DNA of 64,000 bases from the NCBI RefSeq assembly GCF_003149455.1, contig NZ_QFFK01000008.1, positions 310,001 to 374,000 of the forward strand, in the 5' to 3' direction. Position 1 is the first letter of the stretch. Each line of letters begins with the position of its first letter. The stretch comes from Chitinophaga deserti (GTDB taxonomy: Bacteria > Bacteroidota > Bacteroidia > Chitinophagales > Chitinophagaceae). Both the position numbers and the translations under genes were made by a program. The notes beneath the pieces were generated by a model that was given only the letters and a program-made list of their open reading frames with translations, was not told the DNA's origin and made no database searches. Positions 18,035 through 25,868 of this stretch are shown here, piece by piece.

Positions 18035-19369
18035 ATGAAATGGATCCTCTTAAGCTGTATGCTCCTGGCAACAGGCATGTCAACCGCGCAGGACAGGAAA
18101 CCTCCTGTTACCCTGCTCACCAACGTCCGCATATTTACCGGTAAAGACGCCGCACCCTTCTCCGGGAATGTATTGGTGACGGGTAACATTATCACTAAAA
18201 TATCTGCCGGGCCAATTGCGACAGACCGGAGTATGAATACCACGATCATTGACGGGAAAGGCCAGTTCCTGATGCCCGGCCTCATTGATGCGCATTACCA
18301 TTGTATGTTCGCCAATGTTCCGCAGATGGCAGCGCTTACCAAAGATTTTGGATTCGTAGCAATTATGGCTGCAGCCAATGCGAAAGATGTGCTCATGCGC
18401 GGGTTCACCAGTGTCAGGGATATGGGTGGTCCTGTGTTCGGACTAAAAGATGCGATAGACGCAGGTATTACGCCCGGCCCGAGGATATGGCCTTCCGGGG
18501 CGTTTATCAGTCAAACGGGCGGGCATGGCGACTTCCGGCTGCCATATGAAATTCCTAAGTCCGGCAACGATCCCCTCAGTTACTCAGAACGTATCCGTGC
18601 CGCTGCTATTGCGGATGGCACAAATGCCGTGCTGCTACGTTCGCGGGAGCAGCTGATGGCCGGAGCCAGCCAGCTGAAGCTCATGGCGGGAGGTGGCGTT
18701 ATGTCTACCTACGATCCTATCGATGTAAGCCAGTATACCGAAGCAGAGTTTCACGCTGCCGTGGAAGCGGCAGACAACTGGGGGACCTATGTAACCGTTC
18801 ACGCCTATACGCCCAAAGCGATACAGACTGCTATCAAAGCCGGGGTAAAGTGTATTGAGCATGGACAGCTTGCGGATGAAGCTACCGCGAAACTGATTGC
18901 GGAGAAAGGAGTGTGGTGGTCGCTGCAGCCTTTTATCGATGATGAAGACAGCAACCCGGCTACCGGAGAGAACCGGGAGAAGCAGCTGGAAATGTACAGC
19001 GGAACCGATGAAGCATTTGCATTTGCAAAGAAATATAAAGTGAAAATGGCCTGGGGTACGGATGCATTGTTTAACGCCAAACTTGCAAAGCGGCAGGGTG
19101 CAAGGCTGGTGGCGATGACGCGGTGGTTTCAGCCCGCGGAGATCTTGCGAATAGCCACGAAGAACAATGGCGAACTGCTGGCGCTCTCCGGGCGCAGGGC
19201 ACCCTATAAAGGTAAGCTGGGCGTGCTGGAAGAAGGTGCGCTGGCTGATATGATACTGGTCAATGGCGACCCCACGAAGGAGATCAAACTGATGGAAGAC
19301 CCGGAAAAGAACCTTTCACTCATTATGAAAGACGGAGTGATCTATAAGAATACCCTTTCACAACCCTGA
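18035..19369 (+). CDS. secreted amidohydrolase
   Basis: The 444-residue protein starts at the ATG at 18035, which opens a signal peptide (MKWILLSCMLLATGMSTAQ); the frame is open back to 17978 but that would bury the signal. It is a metal-dependent amidohydrolase: HYH in GLIDAHYHCMF, the metal-bridging Lys region around LKLMAGGG, metal His in VTVHAYTPKA and CIEHGQ, and the catalytic Asp in AWGTDALF. This layout is that of imidazolonepropionase/prolidase-like (Xaa-Pro dipeptidase type) enzymes. Exported to the periplasm. It closes the three-gene run with the reductase and DUF1772 genes. The substrate is not predictable. Confidence 0.88.
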   Translation: MKWILLSCMLLATGMSTAQDRKPPVTLLTNVRIFTGKDAAPFSGNVLVTGNIITKISAGPIATDRSMNTTIIDGKGQFLMPGLIDAHYHCMFANVPQMAALTKDFGFVAIMAAANAKDVLMRGFTSVRDMGGPVFGLKDAIDAGITPGPRIWPSGAFISQTGGHGDFRLPYEIPKSGNDPLSYSERIRAAAIADGTNAVLLRSREQLMAGASQLKLMAGGGVMSTYDPIDVSQYTEAEFHAAVEAADNWGTYVTVHAYTPKAIQTAIKAGVKCIEHGQLADEATAKLIAEKGVWWSLQPFIDDEDSNPATGENREKQLEMYSGTDEAFAFAKKYKVKMAWGTDALFNAKLAKRQGARLVAMTRWFQPAEILRIATKNNGELLALSGRRAPYKGKLGVLEEGALADMILVNGDPTKEIKLMEDPEKNLSLIMKDGVIYKNTLSQP

Positions 19370-19411
19370 GTGTCGCATTTAACCCCTTATTTTGGCTGAA
19401 ACGTACGCGGC

Positions 19412-19438
19412 TTGTGCGGAATTAGTGCGGTAGTTTTG
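19412..19438 (+). promoter_or_regulatory. putative promoter of the DoxX gene
   Basis: TTG (19412-19414), a 16-base spacer and TAGTTTTG (19431-19438). The -7 part is an exact consensus match; the spacer is slightly short. The predicted start near 19445 is 24 bases before the ATG. Confidence 0.45.
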
Positions 19439-19468
19439 TATCAGACAATAACGCTAAAAACACTACCA

Positions 19469-19855
19469 ATGAAACCTAACACAATCAAAACCTCGTACTG
19501 GATCACCACTGTAATATTCGCACTCATGGCCTTAATGGATGGCATTGGCGGCGTTACCCGCCAGCAGGCCGGTATCGATGTCATGAACCACCTGGGCTAC
19601 CCGGTGTACTTCCTTAGCATTGTAGGTGTTGCGAAATTACTGGGTGCCGCGGCCATTTTGCAGACCCGCTTCCGGGCTATTAAGGAATGGGCTTATGCCG
19701 GGTTTGCATTCAATTTCATCGGTGCATTCGCTTCCCGCGCTTTTATGGGGGATCCCACTTTCGAAGTGATCTTCCCCATTATTATGCTCGCTGTAATGTT
19801 TGTACCGTACTATTTCTGGAAAAAGTATGAGCAGGTAAGATACGCTATTGCCTGA
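19469..19855 (+). CDS. DoxX-like membrane protein
   Basis: The 128-residue protein has four membrane helices (SYWITTVIFALMALMDGIGG, then YPVYFLSIVGVAKLLGAAAI and two more) with the DoxX-like pattern VGVAKLLGAAAIL and KEWAYAGFAFNFIGA. The start at 19469 is used because it follows the putative promoter. DoxX-like proteins sit in the inner membrane and are often linked to oxidative stress or small-molecule reduction, without a defined reaction. The gene is followed by a strong terminator, so it is probably monocistronic. Confidence 0.82.
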   Translation: MKPNTIKTSYWITTVIFALMALMDGIGGVTRQQAGIDVMNHLGYPVYFLSIVGVAKLLGAAAILQTRFRAIKEWAYAGFAFNFIGAFASRAFMGDPTFEVIFPIIMLAVMFVPYYFWKKYEQVRYAIA

Positions 19856-19883
19856 GCCGCAATGCGTTTGCATATTGACAACC

Positions 19884-19917
19884 GCCGGTCTGTTTTTCAA
19901 GCAGGCCGGCATTTTTA
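19884..19917 (+). terminator. intrinsic terminator after the DoxX gene
   Basis: GCCGGTCTG pairs with CAGGCCGGC (one G-T pair) and is followed by ATTTTTATTTT. Confidence 0.75.
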
Positions 19918-19934
19918 TTTTGTATATTCAGTAT

Positions 19935-20513
19935 ATGAAAAATTCTCCTGTATCCCTTTACACGTTATGTGCTTTTGCGGGTATCAGCCTTGCGATAGCC
20001 TGCCAGTCACCTTCCCGTCCCCAACCCGCTGCAGATACGCCGGCAGCTGTCAATCAGGAGGGTAATGAATACCTGGATGCCATGGCCGAAGTGGTGACAG
20101 CATTTGATGCCGCCCGGTCAGATACTGCGCTTTCAAAGATGATAGGCAGCGGTGGTGAAAACCAGGTGAAGTTACTGACCCGTGAAGCACCGCTGTTATT
20201 CGGAGATTTTAATGCCGACAACGCGGAGGATATAATATCAGCCTATTCTGTGGTTACTCCTCAGGATGAAAAGTTAAACTACGCGGTTTTCCAGCGCGAT
20301 AACGGCAAATTGCGGCTGGTACATGTTGTGCCTCGCGGCACTAGCGAGTCCAAATCACTCCTTACATTCCATCATATCGATGAAAATGGTATTATTCAGG
20401 GAAATGAGGCGGAGTTTGAGAAAGGTCTCATCTGGGATGTAAGGTACAAATGGCAGGGATCGGCATTGGAGGAAGTATCCCGCATGCCTCAACCGGCAGC
20501 GCCCGGATCATGA
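19935..20513 (+). CDS. putative lipoprotein of unknown function
   Basis: The 192-residue protein starts at 19935, giving a lipoprotein signal with a lipobox cysteine in GISLAIACQS at about residue 19. A linker rich in Pro and Ala follows, then a compact domain containing LLFGDFNADNAEDIISAYSV, similar to FG-GAP/VCBS-like calcium loops (DFNADNAED), and the end LEEVSRMPQ. I cannot name a family. It sits alone between the DoxX terminator and the oxidoreductase gene. Confidence 0.7.
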   Translation: MKNSPVSLYTLCAFAGISLAIACQSPSRPQPAADTPAAVNQEGNEYLDAMAEVVTAFDAARSDTALSKMIGSGGENQVKLLTREAPLLFGDFNADNAEDIISAYSVVTPQDEKLNYAVFQRDNGKLRLVHVVPRGTSESKSLLTFHHIDENGIIQGNEAEFEKGLIWDVRYKWQGSALEEVSRMPQPAAPGS

Positions 20514-20624
20514 ATTCTATAAGTCTTACCGTTTATAATAAATATTAAAAAGATCGCAGGATAAATATATTTTTATGTTTAAATAGGGACCACGTTAGTA
20601 AAAACATAAAAATAGATATCCCGT

Positions 20625-21665
20625 ATGCAACAAGGACATCCCCGCAGGACATTCCTCAAAACGGCCGCCCTTTCCGGGCTGGGCCTGGCTTTTTCCGGTA
20701 AATTATCAGCACTACAGTCACTCGCCGGCACTTCGGGCAAGCGCATCGGTGTAATAGGGCTGGACACAGAGCATGGCCCTCACTTCGCACGGATCCTCAA
20801 CGCTGCAGATGCGGGCGACAAGTTTGGCGGCATGCGCGTTACAGTAGCTTACCCCCATGGGAGCCGCACCATCAAATCCAGTATGGACATGATTCCCAAA
20901 AACACGGCGGCTATAAAGGAGCAGGGAGTAACCGTGGTGGATTCCATCGCTGCGCTACTGCAGCAGTGCGATCTCGTGATGCTGGAAACCAACGATGGCA
21001 CGGAGCATCTGGCACAGGCGCTGGAAGTGTTCCGTTCCGGCAAGCCCGTGTTTATCGATAAGCCGGTGGCCGCTTCGCTCACGGATGTGCTCACAATATA
21101 CCGCGCAGCGCATCATTACAAAGTACCGGTATTCTCTTCCAGCACCCTGCGCTACATTGAGAGCGTGCAGGAAGTACGCAATGGTAAAATAGGAAAGGTG
21201 AAAGCGGCAGATATATTCACGCCCACGCCTACAGAACCTTCGCACCCTGATCTGTATTGGTACGGTATTCATGGTGTGGAAATGCTCTTTACCATGCTTG
21301 GCCCTGATTGCCGCCGGGTAACGCACTTCCAGGCTGGTGATACGGATATGGTGGTAGGTGAATGGGAGGGAGGCCGCACGGGTACCCTCCGTGGCGTACG
21401 TTCCGGTATGTGGAACTTCGGTGGACATGCTTATGGAGACAAAGGTCATATGCCCCTTGGCGATTTCACGGGCTATGCTCCCCTGATGCCCCCGATCATC
21501 GAGTTTTTCCAGAAGAGTGTGCCTCCGGCTCCTGAAGCAGAAACCATCGGTATTTACGCCTTCATGGATGCCGCACAGGAAAGCCATATAAAGAAGGGCG
21601 CCCCCGTTCTGGTTGCCGATATCATGAAGAAGGCACAGAAAGCTGCGATGAAGAAAAGCATTTAA
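20625..21665 (+). CDS. Tat-exported Gfo/Idh/MocA family oxidoreductase
   Basis: The 346-residue protein starts with a twin-arginine signal (HPRRTFLKTAALSGLGLAF), followed by an NAD(P)-binding Rossmann domain (GKRIGVIGLDTEHG) and the family Lys motif in KPVFIDKPVAASL. The second domain carries the HGVEMLFTMLG segment expected at the substrate site. Such proteins oxidise or reduce sugars or inositols and carry their cofactor folded across the membrane. A DUF1080 protein of the keto-sugar type is encoded about 1 kb away, so a role in 3-keto-glycoside metabolism is reasonable but inferred. Confidence 0.88.
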   Translation: MQQGHPRRTFLKTAALSGLGLAFSGKLSALQSLAGTSGKRIGVIGLDTEHGPHFARILNAADAGDKFGGMRVTVAYPHGSRTIKSSMDMIPKNTAAIKEQGVTVVDSIAALLQQCDLVMLETNDGTEHLAQALEVFRSGKPVFIDKPVAASLTDVLTIYRAAHHYKVPVFSSSTLRYIESVQEVRNGKIGKVKAADIFTPTPTEPSHPDLYWYGIHGVEMLFTMLGPDCRRVTHFQAGDTDMVVGEWEGGRTGTLRGVRSGMWNFGGHAYGDKGHMPLGDFTGYAPLMPPIIEFFQKSVPPAPEAETIGIYAFMDAAQESHIKKGAPVLVADIMKKAQKAAMKKSI

Positions 21666-21681
21666 TACTTTGCGGTTATAT

Positions 21682-21717
21682 AGTCCCGGCAGGCCATACC
21701 TGCCGGGACTTTTTTAT
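21682..21717. terminator. intrinsic terminator between convergent genes
   Basis: AGTCCCGGCAGG pairs perfectly with CCTGCCGGGACT over a 5-base loop and is followed by TTTTTATTA on the forward strand. It mainly serves the oxidoreductase gene. Confidence 0.8.
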
Positions 21718-22457
21718 TACGCCATACCGCCGTTGGCACCGATGTTTTGTGCTGAGATCCATTTGGCTTCGTCGCTGGCCAGGAAGCATACGATGCGCGA
21801 GATATCTTCAGGCTCCGCGATGCGCCCGAAGGCAGACATGCCTGCCAGCCGTGCGATGGTTTCTTCTGATTTGCCATTGGTGAACAGTTCTGTATTGGTA
21901 GGGCCGGGCGAAAGGGAATTGACGTTGATGCCACAACTTCCCACTTCTTTGGCAAATACACGGGTCAGTTGTTCAACCGCAGCTTTGGTTGCCACATAAC
22001 TGGCGTATCCGGGAATCATGATGCGGTTCACCGAAGTGGAGAAGTTAATGATGGAGCCTTTATCTGCGAGGCGGGTTGCCGCTTCGCGGAGCGTGTTGAA
22101 GACGCCTTTTACATTGATGTCGAACATCCGGCTGAAATCTTCGTCTGTCGTGTCTTTTATCAGTTTCGTAATCATGATGCCGGCATTATTGACCAGTACA
22201 TCGATTCTGCCATAACGGGTAATGGCTTCGTCAAACAGGTGGGTAACCTGGGCGGGATTGCTCACATCAGCCTGAACAGCAAATGCATCTCCCCCTGATT
22301 CGCGGATGGTGGATACCACGTTTTCCGCATCAGCCCTGCTGCCGGCATAGTTAACAATTACTTTGGCTCCCGCTGCGGCCAGACTGCGGGCTACGGCTGC
22401 ACCGATGCCCCGGGAGGCGCCGGTCACCAGAATCACTTTTTCTGTTAAGTTTTGCAT
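21717..22457 (-). CDS. short-chain dehydrogenase/reductase
   Basis: The 246-residue protein is a classical SDR: cofactor motif VTGASRGIGAA, NNAG in VLVNNAGIMI, catalytic Ser in INFSTSVNR and the Tyr-x3-Lys in GYASYVATKAA. The acidic residue expected for NAD selectivity is replaced by NYAGSRADAE, where the Arg suggests NADP. The start at 22457 gives the usual short leader; 22472 is the alternative. The GxNVNSLSPGPTNTELF segment resembles 3-oxoacyl reductase/glucose dehydrogenase-like proteins. The substrate is unknown. Confidence 0.88.
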   Translation of the reverse strand: MQNLTEKVILVTGASRGIGAAVARSLAAAGAKVIVNYAGSRADAENVVSTIRESGGDAFAVQADVSNPAQVTHLFDEAITRYGRIDVLVNNAGIMITKLIKDTTDEDFSRMFDINVKGVFNTLREAATRLADKGSIINFSTSVNRIMIPGYASYVATKAAVEQLTRVFAKEVGSCGINVNSLSPGPTNTELFTNGKSEETIARLAGMSAFGRIAEPEDISRIVCFLASDEAKWISAQNIGANGGMA

Positions 22458-22550
22458 GGTACAAAATTCCACATTGCTGCGGGACTAAAATTGCAGACCG
22501 GAAAGAAGGAATTGTAAAATTCAAAGAATCGCCCTTATTGGGAGGGTAAT

Positions 22551-22585
22551 AAAAAGCCCGTCCTGGTATTACCGGGACGGGCCTT
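22551..22585 (-). terminator. intrinsic terminator of the DUF1080 gene
   Basis: GCCCGTCC pairs with GGACGGGC; on the reverse strand the stem is followed by TTTTT. It lies 21 bases after the stop codon. Confidence 0.8.
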
Positions 22586-22605
22586 GATATCAAATCCTTG
22601 AAAAC

Positions 22606-23583
22606 TTATTTCGCGGGGGTGATAATGATTTTGCGGAACTCGATGGGACCATGGTCGCCCTGGAAGTAGATAGGACCGGGTTCACCTTCGTTGCTGTCGA
22701 GTGCACCACCGGTGATGCCGGGGATTTCCTGTTTGGTTACCACGGTTTTGCCATTCACCACGATGGTTACAAGGCGGCCAACAAGCGTGATGTCGAACGT
22801 CTGCCATTTATCAGGGCCGAGGGCATAGATCTCGCTGGGAGCGATGAAGCCGTAAACGCCGCTGAAAAGTGTGGAAGATGGATGCGCATCTTTCGGGCTG
22901 TCTTCGATCTGCACTTCATGGCGGCCTCTCAGGTATACGCCGGAGTTGCTGCCTTCTTTGTAACGGAATTCAACATGCAGTTTGAAGTCGGTGAATTTCT
23001 TTTCAGAAATGAGGTTGGCACCGGATTTAGCACTGGTAAGGATGCCGTTGATTACTTCCCACTGGTTGGTGTTACCTACAGCTTTCCAGCCGGTAAGGTC
23101 TTTACCATTAAACAGCTGGATGGGTTTGCCCCATACCGGTGCGGTGGTACGTTTCATTTCTGGGGCCTTTACAGCTGTCCAGTTAAAAGAGCTGCCATCG
23201 GGGTAGGAGATGGTGCCTTTAAGGCCGCCGTTAGTTACTTCGCCGTTCACGGTGAGGTCGCCTTTCCCGCTTTCCCATTGCGGAGGAATGGTGAAGCTGA
23301 ACTTGCCGTTTTCGAATTTAACTTCAGAAACGGGGCGTGAGCTGCCGGAAGTGGCAACGAAATGGCCTACCAGTGTACGGAAACCGGAGAGCTTCACTTC
23401 CAGCCAGGAAGGGGAGGGCTTACCATTCTGATCGATGGTGATATCCCACCGGCCAATCAGTTCTTTCTGGTCTGCCGCCGCCTTAACGGAGTTGGCATGT
23501 TGCTGCTCCTGAGCGGCCACCGTACCGGTGGTTCCAAGGATCGTTGCCAGGCCAAGACCCAGCGCGAGGAATTTTTTATGCAT
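22606..23583 (-). CDS. secreted DUF1080 protein (3-keto-disaccharide hydrolase-like)
   Basis: The 325-residue protein starts at 23583, which begins a signal peptide (MHKKFLALGLGLATILGTTG, cut after VAA). Residues about 35-140 form a beta-rich domain (LIGRWDITIDQNGKPSPSWL); residues about 150-325 are the DUF1080 LamG-like domain (IQLFNGKDLTGWKAVGN, FKLHVEFRYKEGSNSGVYLR, GPIYFQGDHGPIEFRKI). The QGDHGPIEFRNI-type end is diagnostic. Some DUF1080 proteins are lyases or hydrolases of 3-keto-glycosides produced by Gfo/Idh/MocA or similar dehydrogenases, so the Tat-exported oxidoreductase nearby is a possible partner. Confidence 0.88.
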   Translation of the reverse strand: MHKKFLALGLGLATILGTTGTVAAQEQQHANSVKAAADQKELIGRWDITIDQNGKPSPSWLEVKLSGFRTLVGHFVATSGSSRPVSEVKFENGKFSFTIPPQWESGKGDLTVNGEVTNGGLKGTISYPDGSSFNWTAVKAPEMKRTTAPVWGKPIQLFNGKDLTGWKAVGNTNQWEVINGILTSAKSGANLISEKKFTDFKLHVEFRYKEGSNSGVYLRGRHEVQIEDSPKDAHPSSTLFSGVYGFIAPSEIYALGPDKWQTFDITLVGRLVTIVVNGKTVVTKQEIPGITGGALDSNEGEPGPIYFQGDHGPIEFRKIIITPAK

Positions 23584-23837
23584 CGTTGTCGTTTTTGCCT
23601 TTGTATCAATGGTTTCCGCTACCGCAAGCTGCCATGCGGGCGGGGAAGGCGAACAAGATAGGACATATTTGTTTTTTCGCAAACCCCATTTACGGGAATG
23701 GCCATATGACATTTGTCTTAATTTATAGTGCTAAACCGATATAGACGCAGTTTTAGCTGGAAAATCATCCTTATTTTCAATGTAACACCAGGCCTGACGC
23801 AGCGATAGGATAACCCTTCTCAAACCCACTTTACGTT

Positions 23838-24812
23838 ATGAACTTCAAAACCCGGTTACAAGCCGCCACCTTCGCGGTCATTACCATTTTTAGCACCAGT
23901 TGCAGCAAGAACCTCCGCGACGCGGAGCCTGCCCTCCGGCCTGAGAATGTTTCCGCATCAGGCAATTTTACCACCCTGGCCGTTATGAACAGCTGGATGA
24001 CGGGTATGCCCGACAACACATCCATCGCCCGGATCTCCATCCCCGGTACCCACGATTCCGGCGCCCGTGTGGAACCTGTCGGAGGGACCGCCAAATGCCA
24101 GAACCTCACCATCGCCGAGCAGCTGGAAGCCGGCGTGCGCTTCCTCGACATCCGCTGCCGCCACATTGGCGATGGCTTCGCTATCCATCACGGCAGTATT
24201 TACCAGAACCTCAACTTCCAGGATGTACTGAACGCCTGCCTAGGTTTCCTGGACAGTCACCCCGGCGAAACCATCGTAATGTGCGTAAAGGAAGAATACG
24301 ACCCTACCGGCAATACGCGCAGCTTTGAGCAAACGTTCGACAGCTATGTGGCGCAGAATCCCGGCCGCTGGCACATGGGCGCTACTGTACCCAACCTCGG
24401 TACCGTACGCAATAAGATTGTACTGCTCCGCCGCTTCGGTGCATCCTCTACTCCCAAAGGCATCGACGCTACCAACTGGGCAGATAATACAACGTTTACC
24501 AGCTCCAATGCCGACGCCACATTGCGCGTACAGGATCAGTACGTGGTACCGGATAACAACAATAAGTGGACTGGCGTCACAAATCTCTTCAACGAAGCAT
24601 ATGCCAGCACAGGCAATACGCTGTATATCAATTTCACCAGCGGGTATAAATCATTGATCTTCGGTATTCCCAGCATCACTACTGTGTCTAACAACATTAA
24701 TCCGCGCATTAATACCTATTTCACAAACAATACGTACGGTCATTACGGTATTATCCCCATGGATTTCGTGGATGCCACACGCGCGCAGCTGATCGTGGAA
24801 TCTAATTTCTAA
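23838..24812 (+). CDS. PI-PLC X-domain phosphodiesterase, putative lipoprotein
   Basis: The 324-residue protein has a signal sequence with a possible lipobox Cys22 (FSTSCSKN). The X-domain of phosphatidylinositol-specific phospholipase C follows. The first catalytic His is His72 in IPGTHDSGA, Asp104 and Arg106 lie in VRFLDIRCRHI, and the second catalytic His is His118 in AIHHGS. The Asp-Arg pair replaces calcium in the bacterial class of these enzymes, so it should be metal independent. It is surface or periplasmic. It would cleave phosphatidylinositol or GPI-type glycolipids of host, plant or fungal membranes (inference). The gene is monocistronic, closed by a terminator. Confidence 0.88.
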   Translation: MNFKTRLQAATFAVITIFSTSCSKNLRDAEPALRPENVSASGNFTTLAVMNSWMTGMPDNTSIARISIPGTHDSGARVEPVGGTAKCQNLTIAEQLEAGVRFLDIRCRHIGDGFAIHHGSIYQNLNFQDVLNACLGFLDSHPGETIVMCVKEEYDPTGNTRSFEQTFDSYVAQNPGRWHMGATVPNLGTVRNKIVLLRRFGASSTPKGIDATNWADNTTFTSSNADATLRVQDQYVVPDNNNKWTGVTNLFNEAYASTGNTLYINFTSGYKSLIFGIPSITTVSNNINPRINTYFTNNTYGHYGIIPMDFVDATRAQLIVESNF

Positions 24813-24855
24813 ACAGGATGGGGCGGTGGTCAGGTCCCGCCCGGATCATACTGTG

Positions 24856-24886
24856 AAGGCTCCCGGATACATTCCGGGAGCCTTTA
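24856..24886 (+). terminator. intrinsic terminator of the PI-PLC gene
   Basis: AGGCTCCCGG pairs with CCGGGAGCCT and is followed by TTATTAT. It lies 44 bases after the stop. Confidence 0.7.
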
Positions 24887-25077
24887 TTATGGGTTGTATC
24901 AGAAAAACTGTATTTTGTCTGCCAGATACAATTCAAGTTTTCCCTGACCGCTGAAAATCATACACTAAATCTTGCCGGTATTTCCCGGAAACCGTACGAC
25001 GCCAATGATTAGGAACCATCCACCTGCTGATCACAGGGAGGGGTACATCTGAATGACAATCAATCGAACCTTTACAA

Positions 25078-25710
25078 ATGGGTATCAGAGATTTTTTTCG
25101 CCGGCTGATGGGCGCTCCATCCGCTTTATCCTCACAGCCGGCAGACGATTATGAACTGGCAGAAGCTGTTCATTTCGATCACTTCGTGCTGCACGTTATC
25201 CGTCAGCTTACGGATGCACCGCTGGAGCGGATGAAAGCATCCAACGGCGCTGCGGGATACCGCCCGGACGCGCTGCAGTTTACAACATCGCAGGCCGATG
25301 CAGGAAGGATAATTTCACAACTGAAAGCTGCGCTACGCGGAAAGGATTATATCGTATTCCATTCCGAACAAAACTTCGGTCATTCTCCCGACGAAATTGC
25401 CATCCTTAAAACCGGTGACCAGTTCGACATTCTGCGGTGTAAAGGAACCGACGGACAAAACCATGGCATTGATAATGAAGCCCTCATTTCCACGCTTAAA
25501 ATCTGGCATGCAGAAACTCCTTTTGAGATTATCGGTGCTGACTACGACTGGCTGGAAGCCCGCTTTCAGGAGCAGCCAGCCAACTGGGATGCAATGGCGG
25601 AAAAAGTATATGCTTTTTGTCCGGATGTGGTAGATCAGGGAACGGGAACAGTAGAAGCGCTGGCTGCCGAAATGAAAGGTACCAGCATGCTGTACCTGTG
25701 GTGGGACTGA
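25078..25710 (+). CDS. DUF4253 protein
   Basis: The 210-residue protein has the DUF4253 pattern in its C-terminal part (LRCKGTDGQNHGIDNEALIS, FEIIGADYDWLEARF, MLYLWWD at the end). No signal peptide or membrane helix is seen, so it is cytoplasmic. The function of DUF4253 is not known. A related role as an immunity protein of polymorphic toxins has been suggested for some families with similar architecture, but there is no toxin gene next to this one, so I give no function. Confidence 0.75.
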   Translation: MGIRDFFRRLMGAPSALSSQPADDYELAEAVHFDHFVLHVIRQLTDAPLERMKASNGAAGYRPDALQFTTSQADAGRIISQLKAALRGKDYIVFHSEQNFGHSPDEIAILKTGDQFDILRCKGTDGQNHGIDNEALISTLKIWHAETPFEIIGADYDWLEARFQEQPANWDAMAEKVYAFCPDVVDQGTGTVEALAAEMKGTSMLYLWWD

Positions 25711-25716
25711 CGGCCA

Positions 25717-25746
25717 TTTGCATTTTCCGGATTTTTTGTATTTTTG
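25717..25746 (+). promoter_or_regulatory. promoter of the ABC-F gene
   Basis: TTTG (25717-25720), an 18-base spacer and TATTTTTG (25739-25746) match both parts of the Bacteroidota sigma-70 consensus. The start would be near 25753, leaving a leader of about 115 bases before the ATG at 25869. That leader has no obvious terminator hairpin. Confidence 0.6.
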
Positions 25747-25868
25747 CATCTCAAACCAAACTGCATTTATACCAACATGTGAGATTCAATTTCTTTCCGA
25801 ATTAACCCATAACTGCGCTGCCTGCTGAATACGGCGGCCGTTATTCTTCACTGTTAAAGAAAGAAATC

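Noticed and set aside
24894..24931. Inverted repeat TTGTATC...GATACAA after the PI-PLC gene as an insertion-element end
   Set aside because: Only 7 bp, no transposase and no target duplication; probably chance.
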